Part shown: positions 26,935 to 36,800 of the stretch, in pieces | How the letters are laid out: each line of letters opens with the position of its first letter | How positions within the stretch are numbered: the stretch's first letter is position 1 | Assembly: GCF_024623785.1 (NCBI RefSeq) | Contig: NZ_JANKBZ010000004.1 | Location: forward strand, 62,001-126,000 | Origin: Archangium lipolyticum | GTDB taxonomy: Bacteria > Myxococcota > Myxococcia > Myxococcales > Myxococcaceae | Direction of reading: 5' to 3' | Length of the DNA: 64,000 bases | The notes under the pieces: generated by a model | What the model was told of the DNA's origin: nothing | Database searches by the model: none | What the model saw: the letters and a program-made list of their open reading frames with translations, nothing else | Program-made: the position numbers and the translations under genes

Positions 26935-28548
26935 TCAGTCTCCCGCGTACCACTGCAACCGGCTCGTCGTCCCACCCGGGGCGAGACTCAGCGGCGGCAG
27001 GTAGAGCCCCAGCTCCTCGCGCTTCCACCACGCCCCCGTGCGCCGGTGCGTCTCCAGGTCCGTCATCCGGTAGTCGTGGAGGACGGCGCGGACATAGCGC
27101 GGCGGGTGCTCCGGAAAGGGGTTGATGGCGAAGAGCTTCAGGACGTCGGGAGAGCCCTCGAGAAGGCGCAGCACGAGGGCGAGCAACCAGGTGGGTGGCG
27201 AGCCCAGCGCCGCGAACCACATCTGCCAGTCCAGCCGGGGCTGGTGCGGGGCCACCTGCCTCGGAGCCCGGTTCAGGCCGCCCACCTTGTAGCGGAAGGT
27301 GTACTCGCGCCATGTCTCCCCATCATCCGAGCCCTCGAGGGTGATTTCGGGGCGGCGCACCGTCATCACCGCGAAGAGGCCATAGGGATTCACCGCGCGC
27401 AGCGGGCGGGCCCGCGCCTCCAGCCAGTCCAGCCACCGGGGCGAGCGGCGCGGCCGGTTGAAGCGGGCCAGGATTTCATTCGCGCCCAACACGAGGAACG
27501 GAAGGGCGACGAGCCAGCCCCCCACGGTGCGCCATGCAGGCCTCGGCTCGGCGGGCCGCGGGGACGCGAGCGGCAGGAGACGCCGCAGGGCCTCGTCGTC
27601 CAACATCCACAGGCCGAGCGCCAGCGACTGGGCATTGAAGAAGCCGTAGTTGCCGGTGGCGATGATGACTCCCTGCAGCCCGGCGAAGAGCCAGAAGCCG
27701 AGGAGCCGCAAGGGCCTCGGGGCGAGGGCGAGGAACGGGCCCGCCGTCTCCATCGCCAGCACCGACAACGTGGAGAGCTTCTGGAACCTTCGTGGCAGGT
27801 GGTGCGCGTACCAACCGCCCCGCGTGGGGAGCGGCGCCGTCTCGTAGTAGTAGTTGCAGGCGGTGAGCTCGCGCCACGTCTTGTCCCCAGACTTCAGCTT
27901 GGACACCCCGGAGCCCAGGTAGAGGCGGAACACGAGCGCCCGCCACAGCGCGACCTGCGCCGCGGAGGGCTCATGGCGCCCCGCTCCCGGCCTCACTCCC
28001 GCCGGCGCGGTGAGCATGCCGAGCAATCCCATCTCCAACAGCAGCGCGTCCCATTGGAAGGAGAGAAACTCCCGCCCCGCCGACACATAGGAGAGATAGA
28101 GGGCCCAGAGCCCCATCAGCGCGGCCTGGGGCGCGAGGCCCACCATCACCGCCACCGACAACACCTGGCCGGCGCGGATGCCACGCACCAGCGTCTCGTC
28201 GGACGCATCCAGCCAGAAGAGCGAGGGCACCAGGGCGTAGCGCTCGCGGCCCATCGCGGCCAGCCGCTTCGAGGAGACCAACTCCTGGAAGGGCATGATG
28301 CCACGCGAGCCGTAGAGCCCCCGCACCTGCCGCCCCAGCGAGGTGAAGGCGATGAGGTAGAGGCCGCCCAGGGCCCGGAAGAACACCTGGCGCACGAGCC
28401 GGTGATGCGGCGGTGCCACCGAGCGCCCTTCCAACATGCCGAGCCACCGCCCCACCCGCGTCCGCTCGCGCCGGCTCGGACGCCTGGCGGGCAGGGAGCG
28501 AATCATCTGGAAGAACGCCTTGGCGCCCTGGGGGCTGGCTGCTCGCAT
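26935..28548 (-). CDS. lipase-maturation-factor (LMF)-like membrane protein
   Basis: 537-residue polytopic membrane protein. N-terminal hydrophobic helices (FFRALGGLYLIAFTSLGRQV, VLSVAVMVGLAPQAALMGLW) and conserved blocks SFQWDALLLEMGLLG, SGVSKLKSGDKTWRELTAC, YYYETAPLPTR, NYGFFNAQSLAL and PRLDWQMWFAALG match the LMF1/LMF2 family; the eukaryotic members assist lipase folding in the ER. The bacterial role is unknown. ATG 28548 was chosen because GGAGGAG lies 5 nt upstream; the frame is open further upstream to 28650 without a good start. No lipase gene is adjacent. Confidence 0.8.
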   Translation of the reverse strand: MRAASPQGAKAFFQMIRSLPARRPSRRERTRVGRWLGMLEGRSVAPPHHRLVRQVFFRALGGLYLIAFTSLGRQVRGLYGSRGIMPFQELVSSKRLAAMGRERYALVPSLFWLDASDETLVRGIRAGQVLSVAVMVGLAPQAALMGLWALYLSYVSAGREFLSFQWDALLLEMGLLGMLTAPAGVRPGAGRHEPSAAQVALWRALVFRLYLGSGVSKLKSGDKTWRELTACNYYYETAPLPTRGGWYAHHLPRRFQKLSTLSVLAMETAGPFLALAPRPLRLLGFWLFAGLQGVIIATGNYGFFNAQSLALGLWMLDDEALRRLLPLASPRPAEPRPAWRTVGGWLVALPFLVLGANEILARFNRPRRSPRWLDWLEARARPLRAVNPYGLFAVMTVRRPEITLEGSDDGETWREYTFRYKVGGLNRAPRQVAPHQPRLDWQMWFAALGSPPTWLLALVLRLLEGSPDVLKLFAINPFPEHPPRYVRAVLHDYRMTDLETHRRTGAWWKREELGLYLPPLSLAPGGTTSRLQWYAGD

Positions 28549-28682
28549 GGGGGCTCCTCCTCTCCGCGTCAAAGCTGGGAGTGCCGGGGATGAGGTGTCC
28601 ACCCACTCCAGCCCCTCGCTCCGGAAGGGCCCGAGCGGCCGGGCCTCCACGCTCCGTGAAGAGGGGTGCCTAGCTTTGCCGC

Positions 28683-29336
28683 ATGAGCGAGCCCAAGGAA
28701 CGAGCCCACCGGACGGTGCAGGTGCTCCCCGGCGTCCACCGCTGGAGCGTCAAGGATGACCGCATCGGCGGCATGGACAGCGAGGCCTACGCCGTGGTGG
28801 CCGAGGACGGCGCCGTCACCCTCATCGATCCACTCCCCATCGACGAGAAGGCCCTGCGCAAGCTGGGCCGGGTGGAGGCCATCGTGCTCACCGCCGGCAA
28901 CCACCAGCGCGCCGCGTGGCAACTGCGCAAGCTGTTCGGCGCTCCCGTCTGGGCCCCCCAGGACGCTTACGGTCTGGAGGACACACCGGACGCCACCTAC
29001 GGCCCCGGAGACAACCTCCCCGGAGGCCTCGTGGCCTACCACACGCCCGGACCCGCCTTGTCCATGTATGCCCTCTGGCTGGAGCGGCCCCGGAGCGTCA
29101 TCTTCCTCTCGGACCTCCTCACCCACTTCGACCAGGGCACACCGCGCTTCGTGGAGAGCGAGTACCAGGACGATCCCGCCCGCACCCGCCTGAGCATCCG
29201 GCGGATCCTCGACCACCTGCCGCTGGAGGTGCTCTGCTTCGCGCACGGCCACCCCATCCTGCACGACGGCGCGTCCGCGCTCCGGCGCGCCCTGGACGAG
29301 GACACCGAGGCCCCCGCTCCCTCCGAGCCCCTCTGA
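28683..29336 (+). CDS. metallo-beta-lactamase-fold protein with degenerate metal site
   Basis: 217-residue MBL-like protein. The fold is suggested by AYAVVAEDGAVTLIDPLPI, the loop IVLTAGNHQRAAWQL, FLSDLL and FAHGHPIL. The canonical THxHxDH motif is TAGNHQR, so most first-site metal ligands are missing, while Asp in SDLL and His in HGHP remain. It may be a mononuclear or non-catalytic member, a type seen elsewhere in the superfamily. No signal peptide, so cytosolic. Divergent from the LMF-like gene; convergent with the exported hypothetical protein gene. Confidence 0.72.
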   Translation: MSEPKERAHRTVQVLPGVHRWSVKDDRIGGMDSEAYAVVAEDGAVTLIDPLPIDEKALRKLGRVEAIVLTAGNHQRAAWQLRKLFGAPVWAPQDAYGLEDTPDATYGPGDNLPGGLVAYHTPGPALSMYALWLERPRSVIFLSDLLTHFDQGTPRFVESEYQDDPARTRLSIRRILDHLPLEVLCFAHGHPILHDGASALRRALDEDTEAPAPSEPL

Positions 29337-29384
29337 GCCTGAGCCTCCGACGAGGCAAAACCCGCGCCCTGAACCGCGCGCCCC

Positions 29385-30656
29385 TCACTCCACGCGAATC
29401 ACGGCCACGTCGGGCTCGGTCTTCTTCACGGGCCCTCGTGCCACGGCGAGCTCTCCATTCTTCACCGTGCACGTGGCCTCCTCGGCGGGCACCACACGCA
29501 CGGGATTGAGCACCTCGGGCCGGCCGAACTTCACCGGGCTGGTGGCGAGCATCAGCTCCTGCTTCTTCCCACTGTCGCTGTCGCTGTAGACGACGGCGAT
29601 GCCCTTGAAGGGGGGCAGCTTCATCAGCAGCCGGTAGCCCCGCTTGCCGGGCAGCTCCGCGCGCTCGACCTGCAACGTCTGCTTGGGCGAGCCGAAGGCG
29701 GGGAACACCTGCCCATCGGCGATGCGGATGCCCCACTGCGCGGGCTTCTGCGCGTCCGTCGGCTTGCCGCAGCCGGTGAGCTCCTGAGGCGCCTGCGGGG
29801 CCAGCCACAGCTCCACGTGGTCATCGGCGAGCCACTTCGCGCTCGGGCCCGTCCACTTGTCGTCATGCACCTCGACGAGCAGCGTGTCCGGCGCCACCAA
29901 CAGCGCCTTCAGGGCCGCGTCCTTCGGGTCATCCTGGTTGCCCAGCAACACGTGGCCCGCCTCGAAGCCGCACGCGCCGAGCCCCGCCGTCTTCCACCCG
30001 CCCTGGAGATACGCCTTGTCCACCTGCACCTGGGGCAGGTACGGCAGGAGCCTCTCACCGGGGGAGGCCTCGCCCGCCTCGCACGTGGACGCGGCGCGGG
30101 CGACCTCACCGCGCAGCGCCTCGAAGTCCCAGGACTCGCCATCCTCCTTCGCCTCACCCTCCGAGGGCACGGAGGACCGCCGCGACTCGCTCATCGGCAA
30201 CAGCGGGGAGAGCTGCACCGTGCGCGACTGGCTCCACCGCTCGCGGCTGCCGCCCGTCTGCTCATGGGAGAAGAGGTTGTCGGTCACCGTCACCGAGTCC
30301 TGGCCCACGCCCGCGGCGCCATAGCCGTCATTGCACACGGACAGCAGGAGTTGGGCGGGCTGGCCGGAGCGCACCAGCCACCACTCGGCGGCCTCGCACT
30401 GGCCATTGGCCCGGGAGCCCTTCGCCTTGCGCCCGCCCGGCCCGAACTTGCGGCCGATGAACCCGCTCGACGTCTCCACGTCCGCCCATCCGAGGTCCAG
30501 ACGCTTCACCTGCAGGGAGTTGCCCCGCGAGTCCTTGCCCGCGTCGAGCGTCTCCGCGACGGTGCAGGGCTCGCGCTTCGCGCAGAGCGGGTCCGACGAG
30601 GAGGCGGGTGGAGCGCCCAACAGGGAGAGCAGCAGCACGGTTCCGGTAGCGTTCAT
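29385..30656 (-). CDS. exported protein of unknown function
   Basis: 423-residue protein with N-terminal signal MNATGTVLLLSLLGAPPASS and no recognised family. Cysteine pairs early on (DPLCAKREPCTVAET) suggest periplasmic disulfides. The second half has WTGPSAKWLADDHVELWLAP and PFKGIAVVYSDSDSGKKQEL, resembling the sugar-binding-like beta-sandwich found in some periplasmic proteins, but this is too weak to name. ATG 30656 was chosen for the signal; the frame extends to 30716. It follows the coiled-coil lipoprotein gene by 56 bp on the same strand and may be in its operon. Confidence 0.65.
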   Translation of the reverse strand: MNATGTVLLLSLLGAPPASSSDPLCAKREPCTVAETLDAGKDSRGNSLQVKRLDLGWADVETSSGFIGRKFGPGGRKAKGSRANGQCEAAEWWLVRSGQPAQLLLSVCNDGYGAAGVGQDSVTVTDNLFSHEQTGGSRERWSQSRTVQLSPLLPMSESRRSSVPSEGEAKEDGESWDFEALRGEVARAASTCEAGEASPGERLLPYLPQVQVDKAYLQGGWKTAGLGACGFEAGHVLLGNQDDPKDAALKALLVAPDTLLVEVHDDKWTGPSAKWLADDHVELWLAPQAPQELTGCGKPTDAQKPAQWGIRIADGQVFPAFGSPKQTLQVERAELPGKRGYRLLMKLPPFKGIAVVYSDSDSGKKQELMLATSPVKFGRPEVLNPVRVVPAEEATCTVKNGELAVARGPVKKTEPDVAVIRVE

Positions 30657-30712
30657 GGGGGCACAGCTTGCACCAACCCGCGGCCCCGGTTGAACCCTCC
30701 GTGCCCTGTCCC

Positions 30713-31315
30713 TCACCGCTTCGGGGGAGACACCACTTCCACCTGACGCGCCATCCAGTTCTCTCCCTGGATGACGTAGGAGGCCCGCACCTCGGCGCCG
30801 GGCTGGAGCGCCCGGAGCGTCGTGGACTGCCCGCCCCGCTTCACCTGGGTGTCACCATCCGTGGTGAGGACGATCTGCTTCCCATCCGCATCGCGCAGGT
30901 GGAGTGCACCGCCGCTGGCGCGGGCGACCGTACCGGACACCGAGCCCGTCAGCGGATCCTCCACGGCCTGCTCCGCCGCGGTGGACCCCTCCTCACGGAT
31001 GTCGCGGGCAATCTCACGCGCCTGCTGACTGACATCCTGGGCCGTCTGGCTCAGGTCCTCGTGGAGCTTGGGGGCCTCCTCCTTCACCCGCTCGTTCACC
31101 TCGGAGGCCTCCTGCTTCGCCACCTCACCGGCCGCCCGCGCGGTACGGGAGGCGGCATCCGCCAGCTCGTCCGCCTGCTTCTGGAGCTGCTGCCGGGCCT
31201 CGGCCCTCTCCCCTTCCGAGGGTGAGCCGGTGGCCTGTGCCTCATCCCGCTCCCGACACCCCGCGCCCAATGCCAGACCCAGGGTCGCCAATGCTGCCCA
31301 CGAGCGCCGTCGCAT
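30713..31315 (-). CDS. coiled-coil lipoprotein with a C-terminal beta domain
   Basis: 200-residue predicted lipoprotein. MRRRSWAALATLGLALGAGC ends in a lipobox-like GAGC. Residues 30-115 are a charged alpha-helical coiled coil rich in Ala, Glu and Gln, with heptad-like runs. Residues 122-198 form a small beta domain (SVSGTVARASGGALHLRDAD; TTLRALQPGAEVRASYVIQG) of the OB/DUF5666 type seen in other myxobacterial lipoproteins. Function unknown; an envelope tether is plausible. Divergent from the PAS kinase gene across a 239-bp gap (31316-31554) in which I see no gene. Confidence 0.7.
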   Translation of the reverse strand: MRRRSWAALATLGLALGAGCRERDEAQATGSPSEGERAEARQQLQKQADELADAASRTARAAGEVAKQEASEVNERVKEEAPKLHEDLSQTAQDVSQQAREIARDIREEGSTAAEQAVEDPLTGSVSGTVARASGGALHLRDADGKQIVLTTDGDTQVKRGGQSTTLRALQPGAEVRASYVIQGENWMARQVEVVSPPKR

Positions 31316-31554
31316 GTTCCGTCACCTCATCCGACGCGGGCCAGGAGGTCCCCGACCCGCCTTAGCCGCTCAAGATAGGCACGGGCCTCGGACGCGCTCC
31401 GGTGCCGGGGCACCCGCCCTCGGTGAGGAAGCGGACAAGAAAGAATTTCCCGGAAGGAAACCGGCCCCCGAGAGTGGTTGAGGCAGGGTAGTCGTTTCAG
31501 CTCACAACACCATCCGTCTGGCCCGCACCACGACGTCTCATCGAAGAGGCCACC

Positions 31555-32649
31555 ATGGAGACCGCCCTCCCGCTGGACCAATACCGGCTGCTGGTCGAGC
31601 ACGCCCCGACGATGGTGTGGCGCGCGGGACTGGATGGCCGGTGTGACTATTTCAACACCACCTGGCTCCAATTCACGGGGCGCCGCATGGAGGAGGAGGC
31701 CGGCGAGGGGTGGATCTCCGGCGTCCACCCGGACGACCTGCGCCGCTGCATGGACACCTACCTCACGAACTTCGAGCGGCGGCAGCCCTTCGAGATGGAG
31801 TATCGGCTGCGGCGGTACGACGGCGTCTATCGCTACATCTTCGACCGGGGCGTTCCCTTCACCGACGACACGGGACGCTTCGCTGGCTTCATCGGCAGCT
31901 GCGTCGACATCCACGAGCGCCGCGAGGCGGACCGGGCCAAGGCGACGTTCCTCGCCCTCGCCACCCACGAGCTGCGCACGCCACTCACCTCCATGCGGAT
32001 GTACCTGGAAGCGCTGCGCCGGCAGCACCCGGAGGAGGAACCGGCGACGGGTGGCGCGCTCACGCGGATGGGCCTGCAGCTCGAACGGGTCGCCACCCTG
32101 GTGCAGGAGCTGGAGGACAACGGGCGCATCGAAGCGCAGATGCCGCTCCTCATGCGCAAGGAGGAGTTGGAGCTGGCCGGGCTCGTCCAGGCCGTGGTGG
32201 ACAACCACCGGAACACCGGCGCGCTCCGGGCCCGGGGCCGCCAACGCCATGCCTTCGAGCTCTCCATCGCTCCGGGGACATACCGTGTCCTCGCCGACCA
32301 TCAGCGTCTGGAGCAGGTGCTCAACCACCTGCTGGGCAACGCGGTGAAGTACTCGCCCAGGGGAGGCACCCTCCGCGTCACCCTGACCCGTGCAGCAGAG
32401 GGCTTCGAGCTGTCCGTCTCGGACCCGGGCATCGGCATTCCCGCCGCGGACATCCCCTCGCTGACGCGGCGCTACTTCCGCGCGAGCAACGTCTCCGCGG
32501 AGAACTTCCCGGGGCTCGGGCTGGGGCTGTCGCTCGTCAAGGACATCCTGGACGCGCACGGCGGCCGGCTCCGCATCCAGAGCGAGCAGGGGCAGGGAAC
32601 GACCGTCACCGTCTTCCTCCCCGAGACACGGACGGAGGTGGGCACATGA
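31555..32649 (+). CDS. PAS sensor histidine kinase
   Basis: 364-residue soluble kinase. The PAS fold at about 8-120 includes MVWRAGLDGRCDYFNTTWLQ and the PAC end GFIGSCVDIHERREA. HisKA is FLALATHELRTPLTSM with H138, and the ATPase domain has the N box HLLGNAVKYS, G1 SDPGIGIP, and G2 in FPGLGLGLSLVKDILDAHGG. All catalytic boxes are present, so it should be active. It overlaps the following response-regulator gene by ATGA, giving a linked kinase/regulator pair. The PAS ligand is unknown. Confidence 0.92.
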   Translation: METALPLDQYRLLVEHAPTMVWRAGLDGRCDYFNTTWLQFTGRRMEEEAGEGWISGVHPDDLRRCMDTYLTNFERRQPFEMEYRLRRYDGVYRYIFDRGVPFTDDTGRFAGFIGSCVDIHERREADRAKATFLALATHELRTPLTSMRMYLEALRRQHPEEEPATGGALTRMGLQLERVATLVQELEDNGRIEAQMPLLMRKEELELAGLVQAVVDNHRNTGALRARGRQRHAFELSIAPGTYRVLADHQRLEQVLNHLLGNAVKYSPRGGTLRVTLTRAAEGFELSVSDPGIGIPAADIPSLTRRYFRASNVSAENFPGLGLGLSLVKDILDAHGGRLRIQSEQGQGTTVTVFLPETRTEVGT

Positions 32650-33317
32650 AGCGCGTGCTCATCGTCGACGACGACCCGGACATCCTCGACTCGCTCACCC
32701 TGCTGCTCGAGCTCACCTACGCGGTCACCGCCGCGGAGGACGGTGCCGTAGCGCTGGAGCTGGTGGAGAAGCAGACGTTTGATGTCGTGGTGCTCGACCT
32801 GATGATGCCCGTGCTCGACGGCACCCGGGTCCTGAAGGAGCTGCGACAGCGGGGCATCCAGGTGCCCGTCATCCTCGTCTCCGCGCACCGGGACCTCGAT
32901 GCGCTCGCGGCACAACACCGCCAGCTGGGCGCCTTCGCCTCCCTGCGCAAGCCCTTCAACATCCAGGAGTTGGAGCGGCGGCTCGAGGAGGCCTTGAATC
33001 AGGGAAGCCCGAGTGGCGGCACCTCGGGTGCTGGCGGCTCGGGCCACGGCATGCCCCCGTCGCGCGGCCCGACGCGGGGCGGACAGAGCTACCATGCGGC
33101 CCGGCTCGCGCACGGGCCGCCCTTCGTGCCGGACCCCGCTCAGTGCACCAACGCGGGCGGCTGGCCGTCCAGCACGCACAGGTTGGTGGTCTCCTCGCAG
33201 GTGATGGGGAAGAACGGGTCCAACGACAATCCCGAGCGCGGCTGCTTGCAGATCTCCGGGTCACGCACGCCATCCTTCTCGCACCGGATGGCCGGGAACA
33301 CGCCCACCGCCTCGTAG
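32646..33317 (+). CDS. single-domain response regulator with an anomalous C-terminal extension
   Basis: 223-residue protein. The receiver occupies 1-118: VLIVDDDPD acidic cluster, phospho-acceptor D51 in VVVLDLMMP, the switch residues LVSAH and FASLRKPF. No output domain is recognised. After the receiver the frame stays open for about 105 residues of low-complexity, Gly/Ser/Pro-rich sequence and runs 178 bp antisense into the convergent lipoprotein gene (33140-33823). This tail looks like read-through sequence and may be an artefact of a lost stop codon or an indel. Probably partners the overlapping PAS kinase (ATGA coupling). Confidence 0.78.
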   Translation: MKRVLIVDDDPDILDSLTLLLELTYAVTAAEDGAVALELVEKQTFDVVVLDLMMPVLDGTRVLKELRQRGIQVPVILVSAHRDLDALAAQHRQLGAFASLRKPFNIQELERRLEEALNQGSPSGGTSGAGGSGHGMPPSRGPTRGGQSYHAARLAHGPPFVPDPAQCTNAGGWPSSTHRLVVSSQVMGKNGSNDNPERGCLQISGSRTPSFSHRMAGNTPTAS

Positions 33318-33823
33318 GTGGCCGTGCAGTCTCCCTCCGAGTAGGTCAGCTCCGCCCACCACTGCGTGCCAGGAATGGCCGCCTGGCCCTGGATGTGGAG
33401 GTTGCTCCACTGGTAGCGCCGGTCCACCGTCGAGCCCGGGTCCGCGCTCACCACCTGCCGCGCCTCGGACATCTGGGGCACCACGCACTCCCCCGCCTGG
33501 TTCGGGTACTCGGTGCTGAAGTCCCCCAGGGCCACGGCGGAATGCGTGGGATCCGGGTCCTTCCCCTCGAGATCCGCCAGGGGTTTGGGCTTGAGCGCCA
33601 GCGTGGGCGGCACATGAGAACCCGGGACGCGGAAGGCCTGCGCGCCGAGGACCTCCGCCTTCTTCCGCGCGCACGTCCCCGTGCCCGTCTTCAACGTGTA
33701 GCGCACGGCATGCTCGCCGCGCCCCACCGTGCACTGGGGCAGCGGCTGCTCCGCGCCACATGCGCTCAACCCGGCCGCAAACCCGAGCGGCAGGAACCAT
33801 GCAAAGGCTCGTCGTGTCTTCAT
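33140..33823 (-). CDS. Cys-containing lipoprotein of unknown function
   Basis: 227-residue lipoprotein. MKTRRAFAWFLPLGFAAGLSAC carries lipobox LSAC. The mature protein has eight or more cysteines, spread in pairs (for example CTVGRGEHAVRYTLKTGTGTC and CEETTNLC), and a hydrophilic middle; no family is recognised. Myxobacteria encode many such short surface lipoproteins, often next to a TonB-dependent receptor as here: the large receptor gene ends 22 bp upstream on the same strand, so the two are probably co-transcribed. Its 3' end overlaps the antisense tail of the response regulator. Confidence 0.75.
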   Translation of the reverse strand: MKTRRAFAWFLPLGFAAGLSACGAEQPLPQCTVGRGEHAVRYTLKTGTGTCARKKAEVLGAQAFRVPGSHVPPTLALKPKPLADLEGKDPDPTHSAVALGDFSTEYPNQAGECVVPQMSEARQVVSADPGSTVDRRYQWSNLHIQGQAAIPGTQWWAELTYSEGDCTATYEAVGVFPAIRCEKDGVRDPEICKQPRSGLSLDPFFPITCEETTNLCVLDGQPPALVH

Positions 33824-33845
33824 GATGGATGGCTCCGCCTGGGCT

Positions 33846-36800
33846 TCAGAACGAGAGACGCGCGCCGAAGCGGATGCTGCGAGGCGCCTGATAGGAGAGG
33901 GGCTTCTGGTAGTTGGGATTGACCACGACCGCGGCCGTCCCGCCTCGGACCTTCAGGTTCTCGAGGTCCGCCGGCTTGCCGCCGACGATCGCGTCCACGG
34001 TGTCGTAGGTGTAGTTCTGGTCCACCGAGGTGACGGCCTGGAAGTTGAACAGGTTGAAGCTGTCCATCGTCAGCGTGGCGGTGAGGCCCCGGGCGAACTT
34101 GTAGTGCAGACCCAGGTGGGCATCCACGTTGTGCACCCAGGGCAGCCGACCACCGCTGCCGCGCGGCAGGATGAAGGTGCCGCCCGTACCGTAGGCGGGG
34201 TTGCTGCCCAGCACGTTGAGCGGCGCGCCCGAGGTGCTGCGGTACGAGAGCCCCAGGTCGAGGCTCGCGGTAGGCGAGAGCTGGAACTCGCGGGAGCCGT
34301 ACACCTTGATGGCGTGGGTGCGATCCAACGGCAGCGTGCCCGTCCGGTTCTCCATGAAGGAGATGAGGTCGAAGTCCGAGGTGACGTTGGGGGCGAGCTG
34401 GTTGGCATCCGGCCTGTAGAGGCCGGAGTAGTTCCCGCGCAAGTAGGACCAAGTGTAGCTGGCCTGGGCGAGCCACTGGTCCGAGAACGCCTTGTTGAAA
34501 TAGACGCTGACGGCGTCGTAGTCGCGCACGGCCTTGTCGAACTGGGAGGCGATGCCCCGGCCCGGGTTGCCGATGAAGAAGTTGGTCCGCTCGTTGACGG
34601 ACATGTCCTCGATGACCTCGTTCATGTAGCGCCGGGTGTAGGTGGCGCCGACGCTGGCGCGCGGGAGCACCTCGTACTCGCCGCCCAGGACGATCTCATC
34701 CGAGGACTGGGGCTTCAGGTCCGGGTCCACCGGGCTGTTGATGGCGAAGGTCTGGGTGTAGCGAGGGCTGAGGGAGGTGTTGGGGGCCCCTGGCGGCACC
34801 AGGACGTTGCGCACGTCGCGGCAGTCCGTGTACGGCGCGGCCTGGTTGAGCGGATCACACCCCGGCCCGCCCGAGGCGGTGGGCGTGCTGCTGCGCGTGG
34901 CGTTGATGCGGGTGATGTTGGAGAACTGCGAGTTCACCATGGCCAGCACGGCGTTCTGGTAGTAGCGCGCGTAGCTGGCGAAGAGCTTGGAGCGGCCCTG
35001 CTGGGTGAAGTCGTAGACGAGCCCCACGCGCGGAGAGAGCTGGTTGGGCAACGCGAAGGCCAGGTCGCCCCCGGTGCCGTAGATGGCCTGAGTGTCGTAG
35101 CGCAGGCCCGCGTTGAGGGTGACGCGGTCCATCACGCTCCAGCTGTCCTGGACGAAGGCGCCCAGGGCATCGGCGCGGGTGGAGGTGGGAACCACGGGCT
35201 GGATGAACACCTGGTCCGGACCGGTGAGATAGCCGAACGCGCGGTAGTCCTGGAAGTTCGTCCCATCGGTGGACTGGACGTAGGTGACGCCACCGGAGTA
35301 GGCGCGCGCATCGCGGTTGGTCATCACCTCGGCGTCGAGGCCGGCCTTGATGACGTGGTGACCGAGCGCGTTGAGCAGCAAGGTGCCCACGACGTTGGCC
35401 TGGTAGCGGTCCGTCGTGCGCTCCATCAGGAAGCCGGGGCCGCCCAGCAGGTAGGTGCCCGCGGGGCAGCGCACCGCGTTGGTCGTACCGGCGGGCTCGC
35501 ATACCGAGTCTTCTGGCAACCGCTCGAAGTCACGGATGGAGTAGCGTCTCAGCCCGGCGCTGGTGCCGGTGCGCTGCATCTGGAACTGAGGCGTGCCGGA
35601 CAGCCCCGATTCATTGCCGATGCCGCTGCCGTCCACCGGAAGGGTGGACTCGTACTGGTGGTGCCAGCCGACGTTGGCGTCGAGCAGCACGCGCTTGTCC
35701 AGGAAGGACGAGGACAGCTTGAGGGTGATGTCCCGTGCATCCTGGTCGTAACGGTGGGCGAGCGCCTCGTAGCTGCCGTTCAGGTTGTCCACCTCGACGG
35801 CGCCGCTGTCCAGGTTGTAGCCGAAGCGGCCCGGGCCGCCGGAGCTGGCCGGAGTGCCATACACAGACAGGGTGAGGCTGTGGTCCGCGGCCACCTGCCA
35901 GGTGAGCTTGCCGAGGTACTGCACCGAGCGCTGGTCGGCGAAGTAGCGGGTGGTGGTGTTGGGGATGAGCTCGGTGCGGGAGAAGCCGTTCTCGTCCTTG
36001 AGGGGCTTGCCATCCTCGCCGAGCACATAGGCGTTCAGGTTGCGATCCAACGCCCGGCGGGTGAAGGACGGCGCCACGCCCGCGAAGAACCAGAGCTTGT
36101 CCTTCAGGACGGGGCCGCCCAACGTCGCGCCGAAGTCACCCAGGTTCCACAGCCGTTGGCTGGTGGTGATGACGGAGCCCTCGCGCGGCACGCGGGTGGG
36201 AGCGCTCTCGAGCGCGCCCGGGGTGATGTTGCCGAAGACCGAGCCCTGGAACTCGTTGGAGCCGGACTTCGTGACGGCCGTCATCACGCCGCCGGTGGCA
36301 CGGCCGAACTCGGGCATGAAGCCACCGGTGATGACGTTCACCTCCTGGATGAACTCGATGGACAGGGGCGTACCGAGGAGGCCGAGCGCGGGGTTGCCGG
36401 CGGACAGGCCATCCACGAGGAAGCCGTTCTCCGGCGAGGTGGTGCCGTTCATCGAAATGCCGTAGGCATCCGCGTTGGCGCCGGGAGCGAGCTCGGCGAG
36501 GCTCTCGAAGGAGCGGGACGCGGAGCCCTTGGAGGTGGGGCCCACCACGGCCAGGTGGCGCACCAGCGCGTTGTCCACGCTGACACCGGTGCGGGTGGAG
36601 CCCACGTCGACGGCGGGCGGAGCGGCCTGGACGATCATGACCTCACCGAGCGAGTCGGGGAGGAGCTCCGCGTTGAGGCGGACGGTGTGGTTGAGCCGGA
36701 GGGTGATGTCCCCGCGCGAGTAGGGCTTGAAGCCCTCCCTGTCGAAGCGCAGCGTGTAGACCCCCGGGGGAAGCTGCGGCAGCCGGTAGAGGCCGGTGGC

